This document shows positions 42,901 to 50,914 of a stretch of DNA of 64,000 nucleotides, in pieces; the first letter of the stretch is position 1; each line of letters begins with the position of its first letter. The notes beneath the pieces are model-generated. The model was not told the DNA's origin and ran no database searches. It worked only from the letters and a program-made list of their open reading frames with translations. Made by a program: the position numbers and the translations under genes. The stretch is taken from contig CAKQDU010000006.1 in NCBI GenBank assembly GCA_934229625.1, positions 16,389 through 80,388 of the forward strand. The letters run 5' to 3'. This DNA comes from an uncultured Alphaproteobacteria bacterium (GTDB lineage: Bacteria; Pseudomonadota; Alphaproteobacteria; RF32; CAG-239).

Positions 42901-44221
42901 TTATGACGATAATGGTGCTCAGGTCGGTTTCAGAACGCCGGATGGTATGATTGTCGATATGAAATATAATCCTATCGGTGTAGAAGAAGTAAAAAATGCT
43001 TCCGCCAAAAATATGTTTGTTCCGGCCGGAACTTTTGGCAGCGGCAATGCTTATGGCATCGGTAATAAACCAAGCGCTTTAGGACCTGGCGGAGGCTATG
43101 GCGCAGGCGAGCGTTATGACCCCGTAAAAGCCAACACATTGGCGCAATTGCAAAATGTTCGCCGCAGCGGTATAAAATTTGGAAAGAAAAATTCCTCAAT
43201 TACTCCGTCATCTTTTACCGGATATGAGGAATATGGCTGGAAGGGCAAAGCCAATATCTCTACATGGAGAGTTGATATGAGCTATATGATTTTGCAAGAC
43301 AAGCCTATTCCGGCAGTATTATCTCGTTCAGTATATGCTTCCGATGGTTTGGGAGACGGCGTTCCGGTTACGGCGATAGTAGAGCGTAATATATATTCAG
43401 AGGAAGGGCGCAACATTATTATTCCGGCCGGCTCCCGTGTTATTGGCAGTATGGGCGGCAGCAGCGGTGCAACTGCTACCGGAGGCAACAGCGGCGGCGC
43501 GGTCAAAATCGGTATAAGCTGGACGCGATTGATTCGTCCTGATGGTTCGCAATTCAAACTCGGAGGAGCCGTTACCGCCGATGCTCAAGGCCGTGCTGGT
43601 GCAATCGGTTATCTGGATGAACAGTTGCTTAAAAAATATTCGGCACCTATGCTGATGACTGCTATGGAAAGTGCCACCTCGTATATGATGGCGTCAGGAG
43701 GCGGAAGCAGTACATCAGTGAATGGTACGACAAATACATCGTCAAAAAGTCAAGCAGCAGAAGATGCGCGTCAAAGCTTTTTAAGTCAAATGCAGCAGAT
43801 TTTTGATGATATTGTTCAATCAAAAGCCAACATCAAAGCTGTAACATACATTCCGGCCGGAACCAGAATCATCATTTTCCCTAATGAAGATTTGTGGTTG
43901 CGGACAGAAGAAGACGACAATCGTGAAAAAGGTGAAAACAGCAATGTCGGCAGCAGCGGCAGCGATGCGAATAAAGGTCTGACAACAAATCCGGATAACT
44001 TTATGGGCAGCGACAGCAGCGGCGGCGGAAACTCATATTATACCAATGAATACGAGGAAGATATTCGCCCGACAGGCGGCAATCGAAACGCGGCTGCGGC
44101 AGCAGCAAATCGCCGTCGGCAAATGAACGCTCAGCAGCAAAATGGCTCGGTTCCGGCCAATATTCAGCAATCTGCGCCGATTTCTACGCCGGAAGAAGAT
44201 GATGTTCCGTCTTTATTATAG
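39992..44221 (+). CDS. virB10: Exported repeat protein with VirB10/TrbI domain, C-terminal half of a split VirB10
   Basis: 1409 residues. It has its own Sec signal (NLKVVILVLLAFGLRVSAARA), unlike normal VirB10. Residues about 30-1000 are degenerate 17-residue repeats like those of the upstream protein. A Gly-rich linker leads into the VirB10/TrbI domain at about 1085-1330: YMILQDKPIPAVLSRSVYAS, NIIIPAGSRVIGSMGG, KIGISWTRLIRPDGSQFKL, GRAGAIGYLDEQLLKKYSAP (start of the outer-membrane antenna) and NIKAVTYIPAGTRIIIFPNE. A polar Asn/Gln/Ser tail ends the protein. It should form the outer-membrane pore with VirB9. GGAGG lies 5 bases before the ATG. Anchoring to the inner membrane must come from the partner protein. 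Confidence 0.85.
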   Translation: MTAALIKNLKVVILVLLAFGLRVSAARAAEITAVDFNGNIIGQVISTGMVINGDGENIGYITADSLIVDNNNEVIGGVVPQGVAIGNDNRPLGKINSDGVVRSMTGKPLGKALPNGLVVDGGYNIIGSVLFPGLIYSAEGNTIGRLTGAGTYTNLDGTEIGFVSANGYAYKQNAGEYVLDGRLMSSKMVVSLNGDFIGSIAPSGKVIDFEGKEIGYVHANEYVYSADKGIIGRVVRTGYAFDLAGRYMGVITYNGIVMAGNTEVGRYRADGNIVNKDNKVIGFSVSLSATANDLHGNYIGRVLPKGLVVKDNSVIGRVGAKGYVYDLENRKIGQLTETGPVFSASGRLNGQSMSNGAYISLKGGTQGRMQGVMAFDSNGRLAGGIVKNMIAFNGSNKVLGAVEADGSIFDGSGKYKISPFGYVFTADNKLSGSSMNLHPVYGLEGQVYSYITPNGDLYRSMTDVKLNMNGILLGKNGYVASMLNPLYALSFKGQKLGNMTENNIILDEKGAVAYKVVPENYVVESIGGIAQNVMPLRGYAGENHVVIGVGGDLLGYADSEGSVFDLSGNIYGKALYGNYVGDSNNAVTGKVMPFSVVYNDKCAAVGILNGSGEIVNNREVTIGKLLPNGQAVSDVGTYIGFTVLGNGLVDFDGNYAGVVNAGSGMSYSGKNLGCVNRKGIIFDADNEWKYGVIRPNPVIDFENNIIGQILANGSIADNNNQILGSIQPNGNAISKSKKSIGSSMRYKVAFKNDNTFLGMVQNSGQIVNAAGTTVGQINFDGSVQHEGEQIGYALYDWYVYNNDFVVYGYIMRDGTVLNTSGSRLGKIDKGFVVDKNGQPVARGNRDYTVRDVSNNAIGELQIDGNVLDYKNQNVGYLSDNGTIRNVSGDEIAKAYPLQYYQITETKTDTNNRRDWADYKKVQIQNEKPLSEDVSESTDNSSSGGFNRRVIGIALNPDGDILGSIYDDNKVYDDNGAQVGFRTPDGMIVDMKYNPIGVEEVKNASAKNMFVPAGTFGSGNAYGIGNKPSALGPGGGYGAGERYDPVKANTLAQLQNVRRSGIKFGKKNSSITPSSFTGYEEYGWKGKANISTWRVDMSYMILQDKPIPAVLSRSVYASDGLGDGVPVTAIVERNIYSEEGRNIIIPAGSRVIGSMGGSSGATATGGNSGGAVKIGISWTRLIRPDGSQFKLGGAVTADAQGRAGAIGYLDEQLLKKYSAPMLMTAMESATSYMMASGGGSSTSVNGTTNTSSKSQAAEDARQSFLSQMQQIFDDIVQSKANIKAVTYIPAGTRIIIFPNEDLWLRTEEDDNREKGENSNVGSSGSDANKGLTTNPDNFMGSDSSGGGNSYYTNEYEEDIRPTGGNRNAAAAAANRRRQMNAQQQNGSVPANIQQSAPISTPEEDDVPSLL
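40085..42990 (+). repeat. Degenerate 17-residue repeat array in the second VirB10 gene
   Basis: Roughly 50 units by length, same G-x-V-x-D-x-x-G-x-x-I-G pattern but far more divergent than in 36540-38010, with insertions between units. The first unit (VDFNGNIIGQVISTGMVI) and a last group near 42840-42960 (GIALNPDGDILGSIYDDNKV) frame the array. Confidence 0.75.
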
Positions 44222-44230
44222 GAGAAAAAA

Positions 44231-45205
44231 ATGAGTGATTTTTCGGTTTTAGAATCAGTTTTACGCCCATTATCCTATTGGTATACTCAAGACAATTTGG
44301 AAGAAGTCGCCGTTAACCGTGCCGGTCAAATTTGGCTGCGTATGCGTGGAAAACGTGCTTATCCGTGGGTAATGTATAAGGATGAAAAATTATCAAAAGA
44401 GTATTTAACGGATTTATTGTACATAATAGCCAACACCTATGAGCTGAAATTTGACCCATTGCAAGGTTCTCCGCTGGTTTATGCGACTATTCCCGGCGAC
44501 CACCGTTTTTCGGCGATTTGCGGCCGCAATGTGATGTATGATGAAGAAGATTTAACCGGCGGTGTCGCTCTGGCGATTCGTCTGCATGCAGATGATGTGG
44601 CTTTTGGATTAGAAGATTATGGTATGCGTCAAGGACATGCGCTGCAAAAATTAAATCCGCTGAAAGATATTAAAGTGCCTGATGACGCTTACGAGCGCCT
44701 GCTTTTGTATATCAAACGCGGCGAGCATATTTTGGTAAGCGGTGCTACTTCTACCGGTAAAACTACATTTTTGAATAATCTGCTGAAAATTTTGGATATT
44801 CACAAGCGTATTATTACTGTGGAAGATACGCGCGAATTGATTGTGCCGCATCCGAATCGTGTTCACTTGGTAATGTCACGTACCGACCAAGCTAATGAAA
44901 TGGACTATTCAAAAATCATCGACTTGGTTGTGCGCTTTACGCCTGACGCCATCATCGGCGGCGAGATTTCCACAAGTAACGCCAGCGGTATTTGGCAACT
45001 GATGGGTTCCGGTCACGATAACTGTTTTGCTACTATCCACGCCGAAAGCTCGCAAGAAGCTTATCTGCAATTTATCAAACGTATCCAAGCTTCTACACAA
45101 GGTACGGTAAATGTTGAGCAAACACTTGATGAAATGAAACGTAAACTGCATGTGGTGCAAATTTGCCGTTTAGGCAATACGCGTGCCATTACTGAAGTAA
45201 CCTAG
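44231..45205 (+). CDS. virB11: VirB11 secretion ATPase
   Basis: 324 residues, normal VirB11 length. The N-terminal domain (NLEEVAVNRAGQIWLR, HRFSAICGRNVMYDEE) is followed by the RecA-like domain: Walker A GATSTGKTT at about residue 171, the Asp box RIITVEDTRELIVPH, Walker B PDAIIGGEIS, and the His box GSGHDNCFATIHAES. VirB11 hexamers switch the machine between pilus building and transport together with VirB4. It is the last gene of the secretion operon, 9 bases after virB10. It ends 3 bases from the convergent engB gene with no visible terminator. Confidence 0.95.
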   Translation: MSDFSVLESVLRPLSYWYTQDNLEEVAVNRAGQIWLRMRGKRAYPWVMYKDEKLSKEYLTDLLYIIANTYELKFDPLQGSPLVYATIPGDHRFSAICGRNVMYDEEDLTGGVALAIRLHADDVAFGLEDYGMRQGHALQKLNPLKDIKVPDDAYERLLLYIKRGEHILVSGATSTGKTTFLNNLLKILDIHKRIITVEDTRELIVPHPNRVHLVMSRTDQANEMDYSKIIDLVVRFTPDAIIGGEISTSNASGIWQLMGSGHDNCFATIHAESSQEAYLQFIKRIQASTQGTVNVEQTLDEMKRKLHVVQICRLGNTRAITEVT

Positions 45206-45208
45206 AAT

Positions 45209-45844
45209 TTATTTCATAAAAGAGCAAACTTCGGCTTTGAGAACATCAAGGCCGATTTTCTTTTCCGAACTGGTAGCTAACGGTTCGGGCATAGCCGCTG
45301 CGTGTTTTTTCAATTCTTCAATAATTGCCAAACTGACTGCCGATAAAGCTTTTTCAGAAATTTTATCGATTTTGGTTAATACAACTTGATAGGTAACCGC
45401 GGATTCGTCAAGCAGCATCATAATCTCGCGGTCTTCTTTTTTTAAGCCATGGCGGGAATCTATCAACAGAAAAACCCGGCGCAAAGTAGGTCTTCCGCGC
45501 AAATATGTTTTCAGCACAACCTGCCATTGCTTTACCAGCTTTTCCGGAGCTTTGGCATAGCCATACCCAGGCAAGTCTACTAAATACAGCTTATTGTCAA
45601 AGTTGAAAAAGTTAAGCTGCTGTGTGCGCCCCGGAGTGCTGGAAGTTTTCGCCAGTTTAGTTTGATTAAACAATGCGTTTATAAGGCTGGATTTGCCCAC
45701 ATTAGAACGTCCGGCAAACGCCACTTCATCAAAATCGGACTCCGGCAGCTGTACTAAATTTGCCACGCTTATTACAAAATTGCATGGGCGAGTAAATTGT
45801 GCAGCTGCCGTTTGCAGTTCTTCTTTAGAGAATTTTTCACTCAT
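45209..45844 (-). CDS. engB: Ribosome biogenesis GTPase EngB/YihA/YsxC
   Basis: 211 residues. G1 is AGRSNVGKSSLINAL, G3 is DLPGYGYA, and G4 is TKID, with FTRPCNFVISVANLVQLPES as the usual N-terminal lead. EngB helps assemble the large ribosomal subunit. It overlaps yidC by four bases (ATGA), so it is the last gene of the rpmH-rnpA-yidD-yidC cluster, a common alphaproteobacterial order. Confidence 0.95.
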   Translation of the reverse strand: MSEKFSKEELQTAAAQFTRPCNFVISVANLVQLPESDFDEVAFAGRSNVGKSSLINALFNQTKLAKTSSTPGRTQQLNFFNFDNKLYLVDLPGYGYAKAPEKLVKQWQVVLKTYLRGRPTLRRVFLLIDSRHGLKKEDREIMMLLDESAVTYQVVLTKIDKISEKALSAVSLAIIEELKKHAAAMPEPLATSSEKKIGLDVLKAEVCSFMK

Positions 45845-47514
45845 TTCACACCATTTTTATGCATAATATATTTTTGTTGAATTACAGAAAGAATGTTGCT
45901 GAGTGTCCAATAAATTACCAAACCTACGGCGAAATGCGCAAACATAATCATGAAAATCAGCGGCATCATCGCCATCATGCGTGCTTGGTCTTTGTTTGCC
46001 GGAGCCGGATTCAGTTTTTGTTGAATAAACATGGTAACGCCATAAATCAGCGGCCATACGCCGATATCCAGCAAAGACGGAACATAAATATGCGCCCAAG
46101 TTGAAATTGTCAGAGGGTCCGGAGCCGACAAGTCTTTAATCCAGCCGATAAACGGTGCGTGGCGGATTTCAATTGCGATATTCAACACCTTATACAGCGA
46201 GAAGAAAATCGGAATCTGAATAAACAGCGGCAGACAGCCGGAAGCCGGATTAACTTTTTCGCGGCTATAAAGCTCCATAGTTGCGCGCTGCAACGCCATT
46301 TTATCATCTTTGTACGTTTCTTGCAGCTCTCTCATTTTTGGCTGCAGTTTTTTCATTTTAGACATGCTCTCATATGATTTGTTGGCAATCGGGAACATCA
46401 GCAGACGCAGCAGCGCCGCGAACAGCAAAATCGCCCACCCCATATTGCCGATTAAATTATACAGGTAATCCAAAATGTAAAAGAACGGTTTAGTCAAAAA
46501 GTAGTACCAGCCAAAGTCAACGTTTAAGTCAAATTTTTTGATGTTTTCGGAATATTTATCCAAAAGTTTAATTTCTTTAGCGCCGGCGTACATTTGTGAG
46601 CTGAAACTTGCCGAACTGCCGGATTGAATTTGCATCGGCAGACCTTTAAAGTCCAGCTGAAAAGTGTTGTCATTGGTTTTACGCAAGGTTACTTTTGCTT
46701 TGTAGGTGTCATTAAAGATAAAAGCGCTGAACCAATATCTATCGGTCAAAGAAATCCAGCCGCCTGTTGTTTCAAAAGTTTCAGGCTCTTTTTCGGCATC
46801 AAGCTCATTGTATCTGATTTCTTTTAAATCACCGTCAATAATACCGGTAAAGCCTTCATGCACAACGCTTCGGCTATTTTGTTCATTCAGAATAGATTTG
46901 CTGAACAAACCATACGGATAAACCGTGATTTCATGTCCGCTGTTATTTTCTATAGTTTGTTTTATGTCAAACAGGTAGTTGTCATCAAGGCGGATGACGT
47001 ATGAAAACTTAACGCCCTGACCATTGTTCCAAGTCAGAGTTATAGGAGTATTTTGATTTAATTCCTGATTTCCTTCAACCGTCCATAAAGTGTCTTTATT
47101 CGGCAATGCCAACGATTTGTCTGTAGATAGCCATCCATAATCAGCATAATAAGGATTTGCGGTTTTTGCCGGAGAAAACAGCTCAACATCCGGACTGTCT
47201 GCGTCTAAGGTCAGTTTGTATTTACCGAGTAAAATTTCATCAAAGCGGGCGCCTTTGAAACGAATACTTCCGTGAATAGTTCCGTTGCTGATTTTTAGAC
47301 GTTCATCTTGTTTTAAAATATCTTCTATCGGAGCATAATCGGCGGTATCAACGTTGTTTTCTGTCGGTAGTTCTTCGGCAACCGGCGTTTGCGCTTCTTC
47401 AATAACTGTTTTATTTTCGGCTGTTTGCTGCGGAAAAAAATAGTTTACACCCAAAACTACCAGCGCCGACAAAAACACGGCTGTGATAAAACTCTTAAAA
47501 TCATCATTAGTCAT
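45841..47514 (-). CDS. yidC: Membrane protein insertase YidC
   Basis: 557 residues. An N-terminal signal-anchor (FITAVFLSALVVLGVNYFFP), an acidic linker, the large periplasmic beta domain (about 65-340) and the conserved C-terminal membrane region: GWAILLFAALLRLLMFPIAN, MSKMKKLQPKMRELQETYKD, GCLPLFIQIPIFFSLYKVL, and MPLIFMIMFAHFAVGLVIYW. It inserts inner-membrane proteins, alone or with SecYEG. Upstream are yidD and rnpA; downstream engB overlaps. Confidence 0.97.
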   Translation of the reverse strand: MTNDDFKSFITAVFLSALVVLGVNYFFPQQTAENKTVIEEAQTPVAEELPTENNVDTADYAPIEDILKQDERLKISNGTIHGSIRFKGARFDEILLGKYKLTLDADSPDVELFSPAKTANPYYADYGWLSTDKSLALPNKDTLWTVEGNQELNQNTPITLTWNNGQGVKFSYVIRLDDNYLFDIKQTIENNSGHEITVYPYGLFSKSILNEQNSRSVVHEGFTGIIDGDLKEIRYNELDAEKEPETFETTGGWISLTDRYWFSAFIFNDTYKAKVTLRKTNDNTFQLDFKGLPMQIQSGSSASFSSQMYAGAKEIKLLDKYSENIKKFDLNVDFGWYYFLTKPFFYILDYLYNLIGNMGWAILLFAALLRLLMFPIANKSYESMSKMKKLQPKMRELQETYKDDKMALQRATMELYSREKVNPASGCLPLFIQIPIFFSLYKVLNIAIEIRHAPFIGWIKDLSAPDPLTISTWAHIYVPSLLDIGVWPLIYGVTMFIQQKLNPAPANKDQARMMAMMPLIFMIMFAHFAVGLVIYWTLSNILSVIQQKYIMHKNGVK

Positions 47515-47576
47515 TGTATGCTCCCATTAAACAAATCTTCTTCTATCTAAAATAAAATTACTGAAAAAGCAAGCGA

Positions 47577-47822
47577 TTATGGCAACTTATGCTTTGATTC
47601 TTTCGGCGGTACGGGGTCATATCCGCTTCCACCCCACGGATTGCAGCGCAAAATGCGTTTTATGCCTAAATATAATCCTTTGTAAACGCCGTGAATTTGT
47701 ATGGCTTCAATCATATACTGCGAGCAGGTTGGCCTGAAACGGCAAACGCCCGGACACCACGGAGAAATGCAGAGCTGATAAAATTTAATCGGCAGAATGA
47801 GGAGTTTTTTCAGCATTCTCAT
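47577..47822 (-). CDS. yidD: Membrane protein insertion efficiency factor YidD
   Basis: 81 residues. The family core is clear: [53 protein letters not shown]. YidD is a small membrane-associated protein encoded between rnpA and yidC and helps YidC. It overlaps the end of rnpA by 38 bases if it starts at 47822; a start at the second Met (MLKKLLIL) shortens the overlap to 32 bases. Confidence 0.93.
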   Translation of the reverse strand: MRMLKKLLILPIKFYQLCISPWCPGVCRFRPTCSQYMIEAIQIHGVYKGLYLGIKRILRCNPWGGSGYDPVPPKESKHKLP

Positions 47823-48189
47823 CCCCTTGCAGAATCATTTTGTTGGTTTTGCGAAAGGTCCAGATGACATCTCGTTTCAAATCTGTAAATGAACAGCTGC
47901 AAGTTCCGAAACGGCCGACCAAAACATAGTCGACATTATCCAGAGCGTATTCGCTGTAAATTTCACGCACAACAGCGCGCAGCCGGCGTTTTGTGCGGTT
48001 GCGGATATGCGCTTTGCCCAAACGTTTAGTAGCCGTAAACCCGATTCGCGCTTTACGGCTTTCTTCTGCCGGAATATCAGCAGATAAAGGGCGAGCCGCC
48101 TGTAACATCACGTTTTTAGAAACCATTGTAATGTCTTTGGCGGCTCTGAGAAAATCTTTTCTTTTTTTTAGAATTAAGAATTCACTCAT
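47785..48189 (-). CDS. rnpA: Ribonuclease P protein component
   Basis: 134 residues. The conserved RNR-type motif appears as [19 protein letters not shown], preceded by [12 protein letters not shown]; the N-terminus ([13 protein letters not shown]) is typical. RnpA binds the RNase P RNA to mature tRNA 5' ends. It lies 10 bases after rpmH, the classical pair. The C-terminal 30 residues run into the yidD start. Confidence 0.93.
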   Translation of the reverse strand: MSEFLILKKRKDFLRAAKDITMVSKNVMLQAARPLSADIPAEESRKARIGFTATKRLGKAHIRNRTKRRLRAVVREIYSEYALDNVDYVLVGRFGTCSCSFTDLKRDVIWTFRKTNKMILQGDENAEKTPHSAD

Positions 48190-48199
48190 TTTTGCTACT

Positions 48200-48334
48200 T
48201 TAAGCAGAAATTCTTTTACGACCTCTGGCTCTGCGGGCTGATAATACTTTGCGTCCGCTAACGGTTGCCATACGAGTTCTGAAGCCGTGACGGCGAGTGC
48301 GTACCAATTTACTTGGCTGATATGTTCTTTTCAT
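48200..48334 (-). CDS. rpmH: Ribosomal protein L34
   Basis: 44 residues: [20 protein letters not shown], then [20 protein letters not shown] and RISA. This is a textbook L34, very basic and part of the large ribosomal subunit. An AACCGGAGA ribosome site lies upstream of the ATG. It is the first gene of the rpmH-rnpA-yidD-yidC-engB cluster. No dnaA or oriC-like DnaA boxes are evident upstream in the 146-base gap. Confidence 0.97.
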   Translation of the reverse strand: MKRTYQPSKLVRTRRHGFRTRMATVSGRKVLSARRARGRKRISA

Positions 48335-48434
48335 TTTAAAATCTCCGGTTAATTATTAGTTATTTAAAGCCTGCCCCATGCAGACTCTCGGTATTTTTCG
48401 CTCTCTTTATAAACGCATAAAAACTATAAGTCAA

Positions 48435-48462
48435 TAAAAAAAGCGGCAAAATAGCCGCTTTG
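48435..48462 (-). terminator. Terminator after the BI-1 family gene
   Basis: On the minus strand AAAGCGGC, loop TATTTT, GCCGCTTT, then a T run. It ends the 48481-49212 gene before rpmH. Confidence 0.85.
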
Positions 48463-48480
48463 GTTTGTTTTTGCGAAAAA

Positions 48481-49212
48481 TTATTTTCTATCACCCATAA
48501 TTCTCATCAAATAAATAAACAGGTTGATAAAATCCAAATAAAGATTCATCGCACCGGCAATAGCTTTGCGAGACATAGTATCTTCATTATCCGAAGAATA
48601 GTACATTGCTTTGATTGTTTGCACGTCATAGGCTGTCAAAACAGTAAAAATCAATACGGCAATGTAAGAAATAGCGTAGTATAGACCGCTGCTTTTTAAG
48701 AATATATTGACAATGCTGGCGATGATAATTCCCCACAAGCCCATATACATAAATGAGCCGATTCCCGTCAAATCTTTTTTAGTTGTGTAGCCAAACAGGC
48801 TCATTCCGCCGAAAGTTGCGGCAGTGATTAAGAATACGCGGGCAATGCTGTCGCCGGTATAAATCAGAGCTATGTCAGCCAAAGACATACCCATAACTAC
48901 CGAAAATGCCCAAAACATAGCTTGAGCTGCCGCCATGCTGCCTTTATTCAGAACCGCGTTAAAGCCGAAAATCATGGCGAGCGGAGCTAAAGTGATAATC
49001 CAGCCGAATGCTGAAAGCGAGACGGTCTGAGCGGCTTGGTCAACCGAAAACATCCAGTTAATCACCGGCGTGTACAAAGTTACATACGCGGCAAGTGCGG
49101 TAACAACCAAACTCAATCCCATATAGTTGAAAACTTTAATCATATATTGGCGCAATCCTTCGTCCACGCGTTCAATAGCCGATTTGCGTACAATTTGTTC
49201 TGATTCTGACAT
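48481..49212 (-). CDS. Bax inhibitor-1 / YbhL family membrane protein
   Basis: 243 residues with seven hydrophobic segments. The N-terminus (RVDEGLRQYMIKVFNYMGLS) is characteristic of bacterial BI-1 proteins, and the C-terminal motif INLFIYLMRIMGDRK, with FLD/LYLDF before it (NLYLDFINLF), is conserved. Such proteins are inner-membrane pH- or calcium-linked leak channels in studied members; the role here is unknown. It is a single gene with its own terminator. Confidence 0.92.
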   Translation of the reverse strand: MSESEQIVRKSAIERVDEGLRQYMIKVFNYMGLSLVVTALAAYVTLYTPVINWMFSVDQAAQTVSLSAFGWIITLAPLAMIFGFNAVLNKGSMAAAQAMFWAFSVVMGMSLADIALIYTGDSIARVFLITAATFGGMSLFGYTTKKDLTGIGSFMYMGLWGIIIASIVNIFLKSSGLYYAISYIAVLIFTVLTAYDVQTIKAMYYSSDNEDTMSRKAIAGAMNLYLDFINLFIYLMRIMGDRK

Positions 49213-49349
49213 TTAAAATTCCTCCTTAATTTATTATCATTATAAAATATAGGGCGAAAATTTGTTAAAATCAATAAATATTGCAAGCAAAACAAAAACT
49301 CTTGGCTTTTTCTGAAAATACTGCTATAGCTTTGGCAGGAGATATAAAA

Positions 49350-50078
49350 ATGTATAGTCAGCGTTTTCAGCAGTTTATAGATATGTGGCGTAAGGATTTT
49401 GCCATTGAGCGCAGTATGAATGAAAAGGTATGTTTAGACAGAGACGGCAACCCTATCCCGTGGTATACGTATCCGGCGATTGAATATCTGTCGCAGTTTG
49501 ACTATAGCCAAAAAAAAATCTTTGAGTTTGGCACGGGCTATTCGTCTATGTATTGGGCAAAACAGGCGCAAAAGGTTGTTAGCATAGAAGACAAGCCGGA
49601 ATGGTACGAAAAGTTTGCCGCCGAGTTCAGCGCTCCGAATTGGCAAATGCGCTATTGCGATGAAAAACAAGGCTATGAAGATATGATTTTTGCCGACGGC
49701 GAAAAATATGATGTGATTGTGGTAGACGGTAAACGCCGCGCCGAATGCGCCGCCAACGCGGTCAAAGCCTTAGCCGCCGGCGGTTTGGTGATTTTAGACG
49801 ACAGCGACCGGATTAACACCAGCTTGGAATATTTTAATGCCGTTAAATGTTTGCGAGAGGCAAATTTGTTGCAGGTTGATTTTTATGGTTTCTGCCCAAT
49901 GAACAACTATACAAAAACCACGTCGCTGTTTTTTTCCCGTGATTTTGATTTTAAGTCGCAGTATGAAGTGCAGCCGATAAACGGCTGGGGTAATATCTGG
50001 TCTATGAGCCGCAAAGAACGTAAGGGCTTTTTCAAAAAACAAGACTATCCGCTGGCGGAAGAAAAAGAAGATAAATAG
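49350..50078 (+). CDS. Class I SAM-dependent methyltransferase-like protein
   Basis: 242 residues from the ATG at 49350, 7 bases after AGGAGA; a TTG at 49281 is less likely. Residues 56-66 (IFEFGTGYSSM) match SAM-binding motif I, VVSIEDKPEWYEKF fits the acidic residue after strand 2, YDVIVVDGKRRAECAANAV fits motif IV, and AAGGLVILDDSDR the strand after it. The substrate is unknown; similar proteins modify sugars, proteins or small molecules. The C-terminus is Lys/Glu-rich. No partner gene is evident. Confidence 0.7.
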   Translation: MYSQRFQQFIDMWRKDFAIERSMNEKVCLDRDGNPIPWYTYPAIEYLSQFDYSQKKIFEFGTGYSSMYWAKQAQKVVSIEDKPEWYEKFAAEFSAPNWQMRYCDEKQGYEDMIFADGEKYDVIVVDGKRRAECAANAVKALAAGGLVILDDSDRINTSLEYFNAVKCLREANLLQVDFYGFCPMNNYTKTTSLFFSRDFDFKSQYEVQPINGWGNIWSMSRKERKGFFKKQDYPLAEEKEDK

Positions 50079-50090
50079 AATCAATTTTAT

Positions 50091-50199
50091 CTGATATATT
50101 TACCAATTCTTTTTAACATATTCAAACTCAAAAAATCAAAGTATCATTACTATATACAACACGGCGCAAAAGGCAATTATCGGTCCTAATGTCCATATT
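50091..50199 (-). pseudogene. Degenerate copy of the 51622/52176 gene junction
   Basis: About 110 bases closely match 51600-51686, including ATTTACCAATTCTTTTTAAC and ACTATATACAACACGGCGCA. On the minus strand it encodes the last residues of the polytopic protein (IIAFCAVLYIV) ending early in a stop, then the first codons of the small-protein gene (MLKRIGKYI) with a stop soon after. It is a dead partial duplication with no open frame. Confidence 0.75.
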
Positions 50200-50269
50200 T
50201 TCAAACTAGGGTGGTGCGGCTTTGGGCCGTGCCTTAGAGAAGATAGGTTTTGACAGCTTTGTTTATTTG

Positions 50270-50914
50270 TTAGTATTCGCCTATAAAACCATTTTTGAAA
50301 CCTAAGCGTATACGGTATGCTTTTTTATCAATTCCGCTATTGCAGGCCGCGTTGATTTCCGTCACAACTCTGGAATCATAAAGATTGAGATATTTACCAG
50401 AACCACATGTTTTTTCGTTCTCCGATATGCAAATAGATGAATAAGAAGATGTGCCATCCCTATTTTTTATCTTGGTTTTTACATCAAACGCATCAATATT
50501 ACCTTTTAAGGGGGTGACAATATTGTTAAAGGCTGAAATACATAACTCAGCGTCAGCATCAATCATATCAATGAATTGGGCTTGGTATTCTATCATAATT
50601 CTTCCAACCGGAGTAGGTTGAAATCTGCTGCAGTTTTCAGCGGAAGGCAAACATAAACCAAGAGCTTTTTTTGTTTCATCGTCAAGGTTGTCAATATCAG
50701 ACAACTTATCATTTTCAGAAAGTTCTTTAAGGTTAGCAAGTACCTGTATGATTTCGCCAACTACTTTATTCGCCTGATATTTTTTCATGGCTTTGGAATA
50801 TCCGGCAATGCCTCCGACTGTCAGAACCGCGATAATCGCCAGAACGCCCAGCATTTCAATCATGGAACGTCCAGCCGAGCAAACGTCATTGCGAGGAGTG
50901 CAACGACAAAGCAA
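50270..50914 (-). CDS. Type IV pilin-like protein A (readable part; 5' end out of frame)
   Basis: 214 residues from a TTG at 50914; the motif-bearing part starts at residue 15. G|RSMIEMLGVLAIIAVLTVGG is a prepilin cleavage/methylation motif: cleavage after Gly puts Glu at +5, but Arg is at +1 instead of Phe or Met. A 20-residue hydrophobic helix and a pseudopilin-like C-terminal domain with five cysteines follow. The frame is open further upstream to 51076 without a good start. A well-placed ATG with AGAGG lies at 51092 but is out of frame by one (AG) unit, so the intact gene is probably 50270-51092 in the ON phase. See the repeat at 51053. Confidence 0.72.
   Translation of the reverse strand: MLCRCTPRNDVCSAGRSMIEMLGVLAIIAVLTVGGIAGYSKAMKKYQANKVVGEIIQVLANLKELSENDKLSDIDNLDDETKKALGLCLPSAENCSRFQPTPVGRIMIEYQAQFIDMIDADAELCISAFNNIVTPLKGNIDAFDVKTKIKNRDGTSSYSSICISENEKTCGSGKYLNLYDSRVVTEINAACNSGIDKKAYRIRLGFKNGFIGEY

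Noticed and set aside
33254..44221. Type IVB (Dot/Icm, IcmK-IcmE) assignment for the secretion genes
   Set aside because: First considered because of the IncI-like pilus and the giant VirB10. The VirB8 endings (NPLGF), VirB3-VirB4 pair, VirB9 C-domain and TrbI domain fit the VirB (type IVA) family better.
48335..48434. Chromosomal origin upstream of rpmH
   Set aside because: rpmH-rnpA often neighbours dnaA/oriC, but no dnaA and no cluster of DnaA boxes is visible.
50210..50236. Stable GC hairpin near the 3' end of pilin gene A as a terminator or small RNA
   Set aside because: No T run on either side and two wobble pairs; not enough to call.
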